DNA of 64,000 nt, taken from NCBI GenBank assembly GCA_026991885.1, contig JALXAQ010000253.1:32172-96171 (forward strand). Reading direction: 5' to 3'. The position numbers were made by a program, and so were the translations under genes. Numbering within the stretch: the first letter of the stretch is position 1; the number at the start of each line of letters is the position of its first letter. Positions 27,085 through 36,022 of this stretch are shown here, piece after piece. A model generated the notes under the pieces. The model was not told the origin of the DNA. It saw nothing but the letters and a program-made list of their open reading frames with translations, and ran no database searches. Origin of the DNA: Thiotrichaceae bacterium (GTDB taxonomy: Bacteria; Pseudomonadota; Gammaproteobacteria; Beggiatoales; Beggiatoaceae).

Positions 27085-28161
27085 ATGAAAAAAATTGCCG
27101 TCATTGGCGGTGGTATCAATGGATTATGCTCTGCTTGGGCATTAGCAAAAGCCGGTTATGCCGTCACCCTGTATGAGCGTGACCAAATTATGCGTGCCAC
27201 CAGTGCCGCCTCTACAAAGTTGTTGCATGGTGGATTGCGCTATTTGGAACAGGGTGACTTTCGCTTAGTGCGTGAAGCCTTGAGGGAACGGGCTTGGTGG
27301 TTATCACAAGTACCGGAGATAACTCAAACCATTGAACTGGTTTTGCCAATCTATGAGGATAGTCAACGGGGGCGTTGGCTGCCAAAATTGGGCTTATGGT
27401 TGTATGATCGATTGGCGGGACAACATAATATTGCACCCCATCGTTGGTGTTCATCGTCAGAATTGCATCGTCTGGCACCCACCTTAAAATCTCAAGGCTT
27501 ACGGGGTGGTTTTATATTCTATGATGGACAAATGGATGATTACCAACTCGGGCTTTGGGTGGCTGAACAAGCGAGAGCGGCTGGTGTCAAAATTATTGAA
27601 CAACAAGCCGTTAAGCGTATTCAGCCAGATGGCACTGTGGAAATCTCAACACTTCGATTAAAATATGACAGCCTTGTCAATGTGACAGGTCCTTGGGCGG
27701 TTTCTCTATTGGCAGAGAGCCAGCTTTCAAGCCATTATCAATTGGATTTAGTACGTGGGAGTCACATTTTATTTAATCGTCCGATGGAACGGGGATATTT
27801 TTTAGCGGTGCCCGGTGAACGGAGAATTTGTTTTGTTTTGCCTTATCAAGGCAAAACGCTCGTGGGTACAACGGAAGTCAGGCATAGCTTTCCACAACCG
27901 ATAAAATGTAGTGAAGCAGAAGCCAACTATCTTCTCAAGGTTTACAATGCCTATTTTACAGAGACTGTTAATGAAATTGATGAAAGCTTTTCAGGCGTAA
28001 GGCCACTTATTCAGTCAGCGACAGATCCCTCTAAAACCACGCGAGAATATGCCCTAGAAACTCAAGGGCGTATAGTGACAGTGTATGGCGGTAAATGGAC
28101 AACGGCGCGTGCCTTGGGGCAAAAGGTGGCAAACACAGTACAAACAATGTTATGCAAATAG
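27085..28161 (+). CDS. FAD-dependent oxidoreductase, GlpD-like
   Basis: A 358-aa flavoprotein of the DAO/glycerol-3-phosphate dehydrogenase group. It has IAVIGGGINGLCSAWALAKA at 4-23, then the GlpD signature segment TSAASTKLLHGGLRYLEQGD, and a C-terminal VYGGKWTTARALGQKV that closes the FAD domain. It lacks the roughly 130-residue C-terminal helical domain of respiratory GlpD. Its role in a sugar-nucleotide operon is unclear. Glycerol-phosphate supply or oxidation of a polymer substituent is possible. It begins directly after the WbpD-like stop and overlaps the next small gene by 10 bases. Confidence 0.85.
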   Translation: MKKIAVIGGGINGLCSAWALAKAGYAVTLYERDQIMRATSAASTKLLHGGLRYLEQGDFRLVREALRERAWWLSQVPEITQTIELVLPIYEDSQRGRWLPKLGLWLYDRLAGQHNIAPHRWCSSSELHRLAPTLKSQGLRGGFIFYDGQMDDYQLGLWVAEQARAAGVKIIEQQAVKRIQPDGTVEISTLRLKYDSLVNVTGPWAVSLLAESQLSSHYQLDLVRGSHILFNRPMERGYFLAVPGERRICFVLPYQGKTLVGTTEVRHSFPQPIKCSEAEANYLLKVYNAYFTETVNEIDESFSGVRPLIQSATDPSKTTREYALETQGRIVTVYGGKWTTARALGQKVANTVQTMLCK

Positions 28162-28454
28162 AAGCTATTTACAATCACGGTATTCTCACATTTTCCCAGC
28201 CTGTTGACTTTTATAAACAACCGTTAAAAGTCATGGTTGAAGTCCCTAACCATGTTGCGAATATTCACCCAAAAACCAAATGGCTGAAACGTATTGATTC
28301 TAAACCAGAACGTATTCCCGCAGCTAAAGAGGGGTCACTTCAAGCACGTTTTAACGAAATTCTTGGTCAGCACGCCAAAGAACGGGCAGGTAGTTCAGTG
28401 GGTGAGGATCATCAGATGCGAATGGAAGTCCTTTGGGAAAAATACGGACAATAG
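28152..28454 (+). CDS. Small antitoxin-like protein (AF2212/DUF104-like)
   Basis: A 100-aa protein. The N-terminus MQIEAIYNHGILTFSQPVDF resembles the DUF104/AF2212 antitoxin pattern (short beta strand, then 'G.L.P..PL.L'). A helical C-terminus (LQARFNEILGQHAKERAG) could grip a toxin. No PIN-domain toxin follows; the next gene is the aminotransferase, 6 bases on. It is therefore an orphan antitoxin or a repurposed regulator. The ATG at 28152 is chosen because an earlier in-frame start would lie inside the flavoprotein gene. Confidence 0.6.
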   Translation: MQIEAIYNHGILTFSQPVDFYKQPLKVMVEVPNHVANIHPKTKWLKRIDSKPERIPAAKEGSLQARFNEILGQHAKERAGSSVGEDHQMRMEVLWEKYGQ

Positions 28455-28460
28455 ATAACT

Positions 28461-29594
28461 ATGGAAAAAGAAATTAAGTCAGATAAAATTGATTTCATTG
28501 ACCTCAAGGCGCAACAACGCCAAATTTACCCCCAACTTGAGCGTCGTATTCAGGCCGTACTTAATCACGGCAAATACATCATGGGGCCAGAAATACGACA
28601 ATTAGAAGAAAAACTGACAGACTATGTTGGCGTTAAACATGGCATTGCCGTTTCCAGTGGTACAGATGCCCTACTCATTGCTCTCATGGCACTAGACGTG
28701 GGGCAGGGTGATGAAGTCATTACCACCCCCTTCAGTTTTATTGCCACAGCTGAAACCATTGTTTTATTAGGTGCCAAGCCCGTCTTTGTTGACATTGAAC
28801 CACGCACCTATAATATTAAACCAAGCCAAATTGAGGCGGCTATTACGGAAAAAACTAAAGCCATTATGCCCGTTTCACTGTATGGACAATGTGCTGACTT
28901 TGATGCCATTAACGCCATTGCCGAAAAACATAAGCTCCCTGTGATTGAAGACGGTGCCCAAAGTTTTGGTGCCACCTATAAAGGACAAAAATCTTGTGGC
29001 TTATCGACGATAGGCTGTACCAGTTTTTTTCCATCGAAACCATTGGGTTGCTACGGAGACGGTGGTGCCTGCTTTACCAATGATGATAATTTGGCTCAAA
29101 TAATGCGAGAGATTCGAGTGCATGGTCAAGATCGGCGTTATCATCATGCCCGTGTCGGCATTAATGGTCGAATGGATACCTTACAAGCGGCTATACTATT
29201 GGCGAAAATGGACATTTTTCCGGCAGAAGTGGCAGCGCGTACACGTATTGGGAATGCTTATACGACAATATTACAAGATATTGTCACAACGCCCTATATT
29301 GCGCCCGACAATACCAGCGTTTATGCACAGTACACCATTCAGGTAGATAATAGGAAAAGCGTATTAGAAAAATTGAAGGCACAAGGAATACCTACGGCGG
29401 TTCATTATCCCATTGTGCTGAATCTACAACCGGCATTTGCTCATTTGAATCAAACAAAGGGGCGTTTTCCAGTCGCGGAAAAAATAGCTGAAAGGGTGAT
29501 GAGTTTACCAATGCATCCTTATTTGAGCGAAGCCGAACAAATAAAAATCGGTGAGATTATTAAAAATTCTTTAACTACAGGGATTAGTGATTAG
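28461..29594 (+). CDS. DegT/DnrJ/EryC1 sugar aminotransferase (WbpE-like)
   Basis: PLP-dependent aminotransferase of 377 aa. Opening IDFIDLKAQQRQIYPQLE, GVAVSSGTDALLIAL-type cofactor loop (here GIAVSSGTDALLIALMAL), VIEDGAQSFGATYKG and the Schiff-base Lys193 in FFPSKPLGCYGDGGA are typical. WbpE aminates UDP-3-keto-GlcNAcA using glutamate and works with WbpB. With the neighbouring dehydrogenase, oxidoreductase and acetyltransferase it completes a route to UDP-GlcNAc3NAcA. The final codons and stop lie inside the left arm of an inverted-repeat element, so its C-terminus may have been replaced. A decayed fragment of the same gene is at 30809-30920. Confidence 0.9.
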   Translation: MEKEIKSDKIDFIDLKAQQRQIYPQLERRIQAVLNHGKYIMGPEIRQLEEKLTDYVGVKHGIAVSSGTDALLIALMALDVGQGDEVITTPFSFIATAETIVLLGAKPVFVDIEPRTYNIKPSQIEAAITEKTKAIMPVSLYGQCADFDAINAIAEKHKLPVIEDGAQSFGATYKGQKSCGLSTIGCTSFFPSKPLGCYGDGGACFTNDDNLAQIMREIRVHGQDRRYHHARVGINGRMDTLQAAILLAKMDIFPAEVAARTRIGNAYTTILQDIVTTPYIAPDNTSVYAQYTIQVDNRKSVLEKLKAQGIPTAVHYPIVLNLQPAFAHLNQTKGRFPVAEKIAERVMSLPMHPYLSEAEQIKIGEIIKNSLTTGISD

Positions 29595-29763
29595 CAGGGA
29601 TAAGTCAAAACCATAATATTTAGTAACTACTCAGCCTCTTGTCATTTAGCTTCGCTGACTTCGTATCGACCAGCGGGAGGGTTCGGAATGACAAGAGCCT
29701 GAGTAGTAACGCATAAATCAATAGCTTTTGACTTATCCCTGCTAAAAAATAATCCCTGTAGTT
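29573..29763. mobile_element. Miniature inverted-repeat element overlapping the wbpE-like stop
   Basis: The terminal arms are AACTACAGGGATT (29573-29585) and AATCCCTGTAGTT (29751-29763). A second pair follows just inside, AGCAGGGATAAGTCAAAA (29593-29610) and TTTTGACTTATCCCTGCT (29726-29743), both perfect. Total length is 191 bp and it is non-coding. A related element is at 37402-37601, and the right end is duplicated at 30930-30982. The segment up to 29878 holds no further gene. Confidence 0.82.
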
Positions 29764-29778
29764 CAATGGTTTGGATAC
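29726..29778. repeat. 53-bp direct repeat, left copy
   Basis: Identical over 53 bases to 30930-30982. It contains the right arm of the miniature element plus 15 bases beyond it (CAATGGTTTGGATAC). The two copies bracket the 29879 and 30264 genes and the wbpE-like fragment. Confidence 0.9.
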
Positions 29779-29878
29779 ACTGAGCGAGTGGTTGGAAGAA
29801 TACACACTAAGTGAACTTTGGGAAAAGAATGATAATTGTTGGTAAGTAGCTCAAACCTTAACGACAGGGATTATTGCC

Positions 29879-30253
29879 ATGAATATTATTGACTTAGACA
29901 AGCAACTTGATATTATAACCAATCATCTATTGAATGGGCATGAAATTGAATATTCTGAGTGCATTCAGCATTGGTACAGAATGCATTACCAGTGCCAGAT
30001 TGTCCCAAAACCAACTGATACTGATATTATGCGGTTAGCTGTAAAGGCTAGTATTATTGAAAGGTTGGTTGAAGTGTTAAATAGCCCTCCAAGAAATGGA
30101 CATCAAGTTGTTCCTACATGGTGTAGAGAGATAAAAGGATTGAAGAAACCATTAAAATTACAAAGTGCTCGACTCTTGGAAGACGAGACGCTTTGTGAGG
30201 CTTTTGAAAAAAGAAATCTCAAAGTGGTGAAAAATTTTATGTATTTTATTTAG
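29879..30253 (+). CDS. Hypothetical protein, partner of the nucleotidyltransferase-like gene
   Basis: A 124-aa protein with no recognised family. It is predicted mostly helical, with no signal peptide or membrane segment. The N-terminus MNIIDLDKQLDIITNHLLNG and the basic end (KRNLKVVKNFMYF) are unremarkable. It ends 10 bases before the DUF6036-like gene and the two lie between 53-bp direct repeats, so they probably form one acquired cassette. If the pair is a toxin-antitoxin module, this would be the partner protein; that is inference. Confidence 0.55.
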   Translation: MNIIDLDKQLDIITNHLLNGHEIEYSECIQHWYRMHYQCQIVPKPTDTDIMRLAVKASIIERLVEVLNSPPRNGHQVVPTWCREIKGLKKPLKLQSARLLEDETLCEAFEKRNLKVVKNFMYFI

Positions 30254-30263
30254 GGAATTATTA

Positions 30264-30791
30264 ATGGATTATAATAATGGGAACAGTACTTTATCAAAAA
30301 TTGCTATTGAAAAAGCACTTTGGCGATTAGGTGAGCTTTTACAGGAACATAAAGAATATGTAGAATTGGTCACTGCTGGCGGTGTAATTAGTGTGTTGCT
30401 GTTTGGAAACAGGCAAATGACGCGAGATATAGACGCAATATTTCCTCTCTCACAAAAACAGATTCTGACCATGCTTATTGATCAAGTCAGCAAGGAACAA
30501 AACCTACCTAGTGGTGAACATGCCTGGTTAAATGATGGAGTATCATTTTTTGGATTACAAACCAAAAGTAATAATGTCATTTTCAGGCACAGCCATTTGG
30601 TGTTGTATACCGCAAGTTGGTACGAGCTATTAGGAATGAAATTAAGCGGCGCATGGCGGCGGGATGCCGATTTCGATGATGCGATTCAGATATTAAGAAA
30701 AATTGGAAAAGAGGGTCAAATTGAGTATATTGATGACGAGACATTCACTAAGAGATTCAATCGTACTTGGAAAGATGCGTTTAATGTTTAA
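30264..30791 (+). CDS. DUF6036-like nucleotidyltransferase-fold protein
   Basis: A 175-aa protein. The segment ELVTAGGVISVLLFGNRQMT followed by RDIDAIFP has the Gly-rich helix and the Asp-x-Asp pair of the nucleotidyltransferase/AbiEii-like fold. This matches the DUF6036 type. LVLYTASWYELLGMKLSGAW with RRDADFDDAIQIL, a frequent second motif in that family, follows. It may transfer a nucleotide to RNA or protein, as MNT and AbiEii enzymes do. Together with the 29879 gene it forms a two-gene unit in a repeat-bounded insert within the capsule island. Confidence 0.7.
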   Translation: MDYNNGNSTLSKIAIEKALWRLGELLQEHKEYVELVTAGGVISVLLFGNRQMTRDIDAIFPLSQKQILTMLIDQVSKEQNLPSGEHAWLNDGVSFFGLQTKSNNVIFRHSHLVLYTASWYELLGMKLSGAWRRDADFDDAIQILRKIGKEGQIEYIDDETFTKRFNRTWKDAFNV

Positions 30792-30808
30792 CAATGTTGC
30801 CTGCACGA

Positions 30809-30920
30809 TATGGGGCGCTCAGAAATCAACAATTAGAAGAAAAACTGACAGACTATGTTGGCATTGCTGTATCCAGTGGTACGGATGCCTTATTGATTGC
30901 TCTCATGGCGTGGGGCAGGG
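30809..30920 (+). pseudogene. Decayed internal fragment of the WbpE-like aminotransferase gene
   Basis: About 110 bases closely match 28578-28708 of the aminotransferase gene, including ACAATTAGAAGAAAAACTGA and GTGGGGCAGG. Two deletions are clear: 12 bases around the GTTGGC region and 7 bases before GTGGGGCAGG. No start or stop is preserved. It marks a past duplication event linked to the flanking 53-bp repeats. Confidence 0.85.
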
Positions 30921-30929
30921 GTTTGGATG

Positions 30930-30982
30930 TTTTGACTTATCCCTGCTAAAAAATAATCCCTGTAGTTCAATGGTTTGGATAC
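30930..30982. repeat. 53-bp direct repeat, right copy
   Basis: Identical to 29726-29778. It carries only one arm of the miniature element and directly precedes the first flippase gene, whose ATG is 4 bases on. The flippase promoter and ribosome-binding region are thus within or beside the repeat. Confidence 0.9.
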
Positions 30983-30985
30983 TTT

Positions 30986-32266
30986 ATGATTCATCATTTA
31001 AAAAAACGTATTCCGCGTGGCGGTTTTGTCCGTAACGTATTAACCCTGATGACGGGTACAACAATTGCTCAAGCGATTCCCATAGCGATTTCACCCATTT
31101 TGACTCGCTTATACACCCCTGCGGATTTTGGCATTTTTGCCCTTTATATGGCCATTGCATACAGTATCGCCGTTATAGTAACGGGGCGATATGAATTGGC
31201 TATCATGTTACCAAAGAGAGATAAAAATGCGATTAGTCTAACCGTGTTAGCCATTGGGGTTAGTGTTCTTGTCAGCTTGATCGTTTTAGGTCTTTTTACA
31301 ATTTTTGGCACTAAAATTGCTAAACTCTTGAATAATCCTGACATCTCAATTTGGTTGTATTTTATTCCGCTTTCTATATTACTAATGGGAATATTTGAAT
31401 CACTCGATTGCTGGTCAACTCGTAAGCAACAGTATAAACGCTCAGCAATCAGCCGAGTGACACGAAGTCTTGTCACCAGTGCAGTCAGTCTAGCTATGGG
31501 ATTGTTCACAACACTAGGAGCAAGTGGATTGATAATAGGTGCCATTTTAGGTCAAGCATTTGCGGTTATTGTACTTGGACATTTGATCGACAGGGATGAC
31601 CAAATTAATGTTAAGTCAATAAAATTACCAAGAATTTTAGCGAATGCAAAAAAACATAAAGATTTTCCTATTTATAGTGCGCCCCCGGCATTGTTAGATA
31701 CAACTTCATTACAAGCGCCTATTTTATTAATCAATCAGTTTTATGATAGTGCCGTCGCTGGATTTTTTAATTTAACTCAGCGTGTTATTGGATTACCAAT
31801 GGCGCTGATTGGGGGGGCAGTGGAGCAAGTCTATTTTCAAAAACTGTCTCATGCTAAAAATCAAGGTGAGCCAATCGGTCATATATTGATCAAAACCGCC
31901 TTACACCTTTTTTTAATCGGACTTCCAATCACAATTGTTTTGATGATTGCAGGACCTATCTTATTTGCTTTTGTTTTTGGTGAAGAATGGAGAGTTGCGG
32001 GAGAATACGCACAGATTATATCTATCGCTTTTTTAGTGCGCTTTGCGGTTTCTCCTATTACAGCCATCTTTGCGGTGACGGGACATTTAAAAGAATGTGC
32101 CAAATGGCAAGTGATTTATTTCTTAACGACTTTTTCTGTACTGGGGTTTGGTGCATTTTCTTTAGAAATAAAAGATTTCTTACTACTTTATGTGATTCAT
32201 GAAGTCATATTATATCTTTACTATTTTTATCTATCTATCAAAGTTTCAAAATTATGTGTGGAATAA
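30986..32266 (+). CDS. Lipid-linked oligosaccharide flippase (Wzx-like), first of three
   Basis: A 426-aa polytopic membrane protein with about 12 helices, of the MOP/Wzx group. FVRNVLTLMTGTTIAQAIPI, then ILTRLYTPADFGIFALYMAI at residues 15-60, is the usual N-terminal pattern. Such proteins flip undecaprenyl-linked repeat units to the periplasm. The gene follows the 53-bp repeat and its end overlaps the amidotransferase-formyltransferase fusion by 13 bases. Confidence 0.88.
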   Translation: MIHHLKKRIPRGGFVRNVLTLMTGTTIAQAIPIAISPILTRLYTPADFGIFALYMAIAYSIAVIVTGRYELAIMLPKRDKNAISLTVLAIGVSVLVSLIVLGLFTIFGTKIAKLLNNPDISIWLYFIPLSILLMGIFESLDCWSTRKQQYKRSAISRVTRSLVTSAVSLAMGLFTTLGASGLIIGAILGQAFAVIVLGHLIDRDDQINVKSIKLPRILANAKKHKDFPIYSAPPALLDTTSLQAPILLINQFYDSAVAGFFNLTQRVIGLPMALIGGAVEQVYFQKLSHAKNQGEPIGHILIKTALHLFLIGLPITIVLMIAGPILFAFVFGEEWRVAGEYAQIISIAFLVRFAVSPITAIFAVTGHLKECAKWQVIYFLTTFSVLGFGAFSLEIKDFLLLYVIHEVILYLYYFYLSIKVSKLCVE

Positions 32267-35052
32267 TTGGTTGTTTTTCTAAAAGAGCAAATATTGATCT
32301 GGCCGTTATTAAGTCCATGAATGATACGATTAGACACCGTGGACCTGATGGAGAAGGCTTTCTGATTGCGGGACAATACCAAGACAATTGCCAACTACCT
32401 AAAGTTGACTATATTGCGAGTCCGCTGAATTTCGCCTTAGCCCATCGCCGTTTAGCGATTCAAGACGTATCAGCACTTGGACATCAACCAATGCAATATA
32501 AAAAACGTTATTGGATTGTCTTTAACGGCGAAATATACAACTTTATTGAACTGCGACAAGAATTGGAACAAAATGGCTATTCTTTTGTATCGCATACAGA
32601 TACTGAAGTGATGATGGCAGCATATTCTCATTGGGGAAAAGACTGCGTAACTCGCTTTAATGGCATGTGGGCTTTTATATTATATGATCTACAACAACAA
32701 AAGCTCTTTATCTCTCGTGATCGCTTTGGAATCAAGCCGCTTTATTATTATCAAGATAATGAACATTTTATTATTGGCTCCGAGATCAAAGCATTACTTC
32801 AGCATCCCATTGTCAGGCAAAATACCGCACCCGATCTTGAACAATGCCAAGACTTTTTAAAAAATGGTCCCAAAGAATATATAAAAGAAACACCTTTTAA
32901 AAATATCTATCGTTTTAACTTTGGCAGTTCTTATGAAGTCTCTTTAGACAAATTATTAAAGCAAGGGATTCAAGAAGAAAAATATTGGAAACTCAGTCCG
33001 AATTTAAGCAATGAGCCCTACAATGAAGCCAAAGCTGAGCAATACGCCAAAAAATATTATGACTTGATCACTGACGCAGTACGTTTACGTTTGCGTGCTG
33101 ATGTCAAAGTCGGCTCCGCATTATCAGGGGGCTTAGATAGTAGTTCTATTGTTTATTTAATTAACCAACAATTAAAACAACAAGGAAAAACCGAACAACA
33201 AGAAACCTTTTCCAGTGTTTACAAGTCAGAGGCTACCCAAGATTGTGACGAAAGTGTTTTTATTAACGAACTCGCTGAGAATTTGCACGTTAAATCTAAT
33301 CAAATTGAACCCAAAACAGAAGATATTCCGACTGAACATCAAAAAATGATATGGGCAATGGACACACTGACGGATAGTACTTGTATGTCAGGTTGGCATA
33401 CATTTAAATGTGTTAGTGGTACTGACATCACAGTGACTTTGGATGGGCAAGGGGCAGATGAACAGCAAGCAGGCTATTTAAAATACCTCATTTATTACTT
33501 TGCTCAATTACCAGTGACTTCTTTATTCAGAGAATATAAACGCTTTTCTGCTATTCCAACCGCAAAAAAGCCCATCAGACAAGCGATATTCGTTAAACTG
33601 CTCAGTCTTTTTATCACAAAAAAAGGAGGATTGTACCTTTTACAAAAGCTAAATAAACAGGTTAATCCTTTCGTACCGCTCAATAAAAAACTGTCTGAGG
33701 ATGTATTAACCGATCTGATTGATCTCATTCAAGTTTCGGATAAGATTTCTATGGCGCATTCCATAGAATCACGTATGCCTTTTATGGATTATCGGCTTGT
33801 TGAACTATTTGCCAGTATGCCTGCGAATCTGAAACTACATAACGGTTGGACCAAATATATTGCCCGAAAAGCCTTTGATAACAAGTTACTCAATAAGATT
33901 ACTTGGCGCAAGGATAAAATGGGATGGCCCATTCCTGAAGATTATTGGTTTCGTGGAATTCACAAAGAATGGTTTTGTAAAACGATTGAAGAATCCGCAT
34001 TCTTAAAGGAAAAACTGGGCGTAGGGCAAGATATTCGCCAAAGGATAAACTCAGGAGAATCAATTAACGACTTAATTAGATTATTGAATATTGCCGTTTG
34101 GCATAAGACTTTTTTTAAGAAAAGTCAAACACTCAACATTATCATAATTACTCAAGGTGAGTCTCCTATTGTCGATCCCATTTTAAATTCAAATCACAAT
34201 GTGATTGGTATTATTGAAGCCGCACCACGAGTAGAACCCAAACCATTAAAACAATGGTTATTTAATACCTTAACAGGTACCAGAACATTACGCCAATATG
34301 CGAAGAAATTAGGCATTCCGTCTTTTTATCTGACCAAGCATAACAATGCCGAAGACTGGGTGAAAAAACGACAACCTGATCTCATCGTCGTATATTCCAT
34401 GTCCCAATTATTAAAGGAAAATATTTTTTCGATTCCAAAATATGGCACGATTAATTTACACCCCTCATTACTGCCGAAATATCGTGGTCCCGATCCTTTC
34501 TTTTGGACCTATTACAATCAAGAGAAACAAGGCGGAGTCACAGTACATTACATTGATAAAGGCGAAGATACGGGTGATATTATTTATCAACAAACCCATG
34601 ACATTCCTTTGGGCATGACATTGGCAGAATTGGAAAATTTGACCATTGATAAAATTGGCATACCCTTATTATTAAAAGCAATAGACGCGATTGCAACAGG
34701 AACGGCACCTCGACAAAAACAACCGGCACAAAGTCCCACAATAAGGGGACGTAATATTTCTATTAACGAACAGGCTCAATTGATTGATTGGCAAAACTGG
34801 CCCATTGAACGTATTTGGCATATGATGCAGGGTACAGAGCTTAAATGTATTAAGCAACCAACCGGAGGACAACGTTGGTTAATTGATCAATTTGAAAAAT
34901 GTGATATGCAGACTTATCAAGCCGGCGAAATATACAAAGAACAAGGTCAATATTTTGTGGCTTGCCGTGACGGCAAAATTTTATTGAATTTAAAATTTAG
35001 CTTAAAACGTTTTTTATTGAACATAATTAAACCAATCGTTCGGCGATTTTAG
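32254..35052 (+). CDS. Fusion: asparagine-synthase-type amidotransferase + formyltransferase
   Basis: A 932-aa fusion. Residues 1-620 are AsnB-like. Cys2 (MCGIIGCF) is the glutaminase nucleophile, RHRGPDGEG and FNGEIYNF are in the glutaminase domain, and the ATP loop SGGLDSSS lies at 291-298. Residues 627-932 are a formyl-THF-dependent formyltransferase. It shows the catalytic Asn734-x-His736 in INLHPSLLPKYRG and the Asp in GEDTGDII (Asp772), as in Fmt and sugar N-formyltransferases. AsnB relatives in O-antigen clusters amidate uronic acids, and formyltransferases such as VioF formylate amino sugars. The fusion could install a uronamide and an N-formyl group on one residue. This is inference; both active sites appear intact. 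Confidence 0.85.
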   Translation: MCGIIGCFSKRANIDLAVIKSMNDTIRHRGPDGEGFLIAGQYQDNCQLPKVDYIASPLNFALAHRRLAIQDVSALGHQPMQYKKRYWIVFNGEIYNFIELRQELEQNGYSFVSHTDTEVMMAAYSHWGKDCVTRFNGMWAFILYDLQQQKLFISRDRFGIKPLYYYQDNEHFIIGSEIKALLQHPIVRQNTAPDLEQCQDFLKNGPKEYIKETPFKNIYRFNFGSSYEVSLDKLLKQGIQEEKYWKLSPNLSNEPYNEAKAEQYAKKYYDLITDAVRLRLRADVKVGSALSGGLDSSSIVYLINQQLKQQGKTEQQETFSSVYKSEATQDCDESVFINELAENLHVKSNQIEPKTEDIPTEHQKMIWAMDTLTDSTCMSGWHTFKCVSGTDITVTLDGQGADEQQAGYLKYLIYYFAQLPVTSLFREYKRFSAIPTAKKPIRQAIFVKLLSLFITKKGGLYLLQKLNKQVNPFVPLNKKLSEDVLTDLIDLIQVSDKISMAHSIESRMPFMDYRLVELFASMPANLKLHNGWTKYIARKAFDNKLLNKITWRKDKMGWPIPEDYWFRGIHKEWFCKTIEESAFLKEKLGVGQDIRQRINSGESINDLIRLLNIAVWHKTFFKKSQTLNIIIITQGESPIVDPILNSNHNVIGIIEAAPRVEPKPLKQWLFNTLTGTRTLRQYAKKLGIPSFYLTKHNNAEDWVKKRQPDLIVVYSMSQLLKENIFSIPKYGTINLHPSLLPKYRGPDPFFWTYYNQEKQGGVTVHYIDKGEDTGDIIYQQTHDIPLGMTLAELENLTIDKIGIPLLLKAIDAIATGTAPRQKQPAQSPTIRGRNISINEQAQLIDWQNWPIERIWHMMQGTELKCIKQPTGGQRWLIDQFEKCDMQTYQAGEIYKEQGQYFVACRDGKILLNLKFSLKRFLLNIIKPIVRRF

Positions 35053-35059
35053 ACATAAA

Positions 35060-36019
35060 ATGAATAAAAAACAAGCATATAGAGAACTGTGCCAAACAGA
35101 ACAAACCATTCCCATCTACTCAAAAGACTGGTGGCTTGATACCGTTTGCGGAGAAGACAATTGGGATGTAGCCCTCATAGAGAAGGGGGGACATATTGTA
35201 GCCACAATGCCTTATTATACTAAGCGCAAAATGGGGCTAACAATAATAACAATGCCACCCTTCACCCAAACATTAGGACCGTGGATAGCTCCCTCACAAG
35301 CAAAATACGCCAAACAACTCGCTAAACAAAAGGATTTAATGAATGGGCTCATTGAGCAATTACCTGCTTATGACGATTTTGATCAAAACTTTCACTATAC
35401 CATCACAAACTGGCTCCCCTTTTATTGGAAAGGATTTAAGCAAACCACTCGATATACATACCTATTAAATTGTGTTGAAAATTTAGATAAAATTCAAAGT
35501 GATTTTGAAAAATCAGTCAGAACTAAAATTAGAAAAGCGATCTCCAATGAAATATCAATTGTTGAAAACGATGATGTCAATATCTTGTTTAAACTTCATG
35601 GAACGACTTATCGTAAGCAAGGCATAAAAATGCCCTATACGCTTGACGAACTCAAAAAATTGTATATAGCCTGTCAGAAACATGACGCCGTTAAAATGCT
35701 ATTTGCAAAATATAAAGATGAAATCATTGCAGGCGTTTTTTATGTCTATGACAAAATGTCACTCTATGCAATATTGGGCGGTTCTGATAGATACAAAAAA
35801 GATACTGGGGCAGAATATTTATTAGATTGGGAGATGATAAAATTCTGTCATGACAAAAAAATCTATTTTGACTTTGAAGGCAGCATGTTAGAAGGCGTGG
35901 AAAGAAGAAATAGAGCTTTTGGGGCACTGCAAAAGCCCTATTTTCAAATCGGAGATACGAGCAAACGTATGCATATCGTTTATTCAGGGCGTAAACTGAT
36001 GCGTCGCTTGCGAGGTTAA
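35060..36019 (+). CDS. FemAB/GNAT-type acyltransferase
   Basis: A 319-aa protein of the FemAB-like GNAT (acetyltransf_6) group. Mid-protein RTKIRKAISNEISIVENDDV and KMLFAKYKDEIIAGVFYVYD, then GAEYLLDWEMIKFCHDKKIY are the recognisable blocks. Members transfer amino acids or acyl groups to sugars or peptides and are common in exopolysaccharide loci. It sits 8 bases after the fusion gene and 4 bases before the deacetylase-like gene, so it is part of the operon. The donor is unknown. Confidence 0.82.
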   Translation: MNKKQAYRELCQTEQTIPIYSKDWWLDTVCGEDNWDVALIEKGGHIVATMPYYTKRKMGLTIITMPPFTQTLGPWIAPSQAKYAKQLAKQKDLMNGLIEQLPAYDDFDQNFHYTITNWLPFYWKGFKQTTRYTYLLNCVENLDKIQSDFEKSVRTKIRKAISNEISIVENDDVNILFKLHGTTYRKQGIKMPYTLDELKKLYIACQKHDAVKMLFAKYKDEIIAGVFYVYDKMSLYAILGGSDRYKKDTGAEYLLDWEMIKFCHDKKIYFDFEGSMLEGVERRNRAFGALQKPYFQIGDTSKRMHIVYSGRKLMRRLRG

Positions 36020-36022
36020 AAC

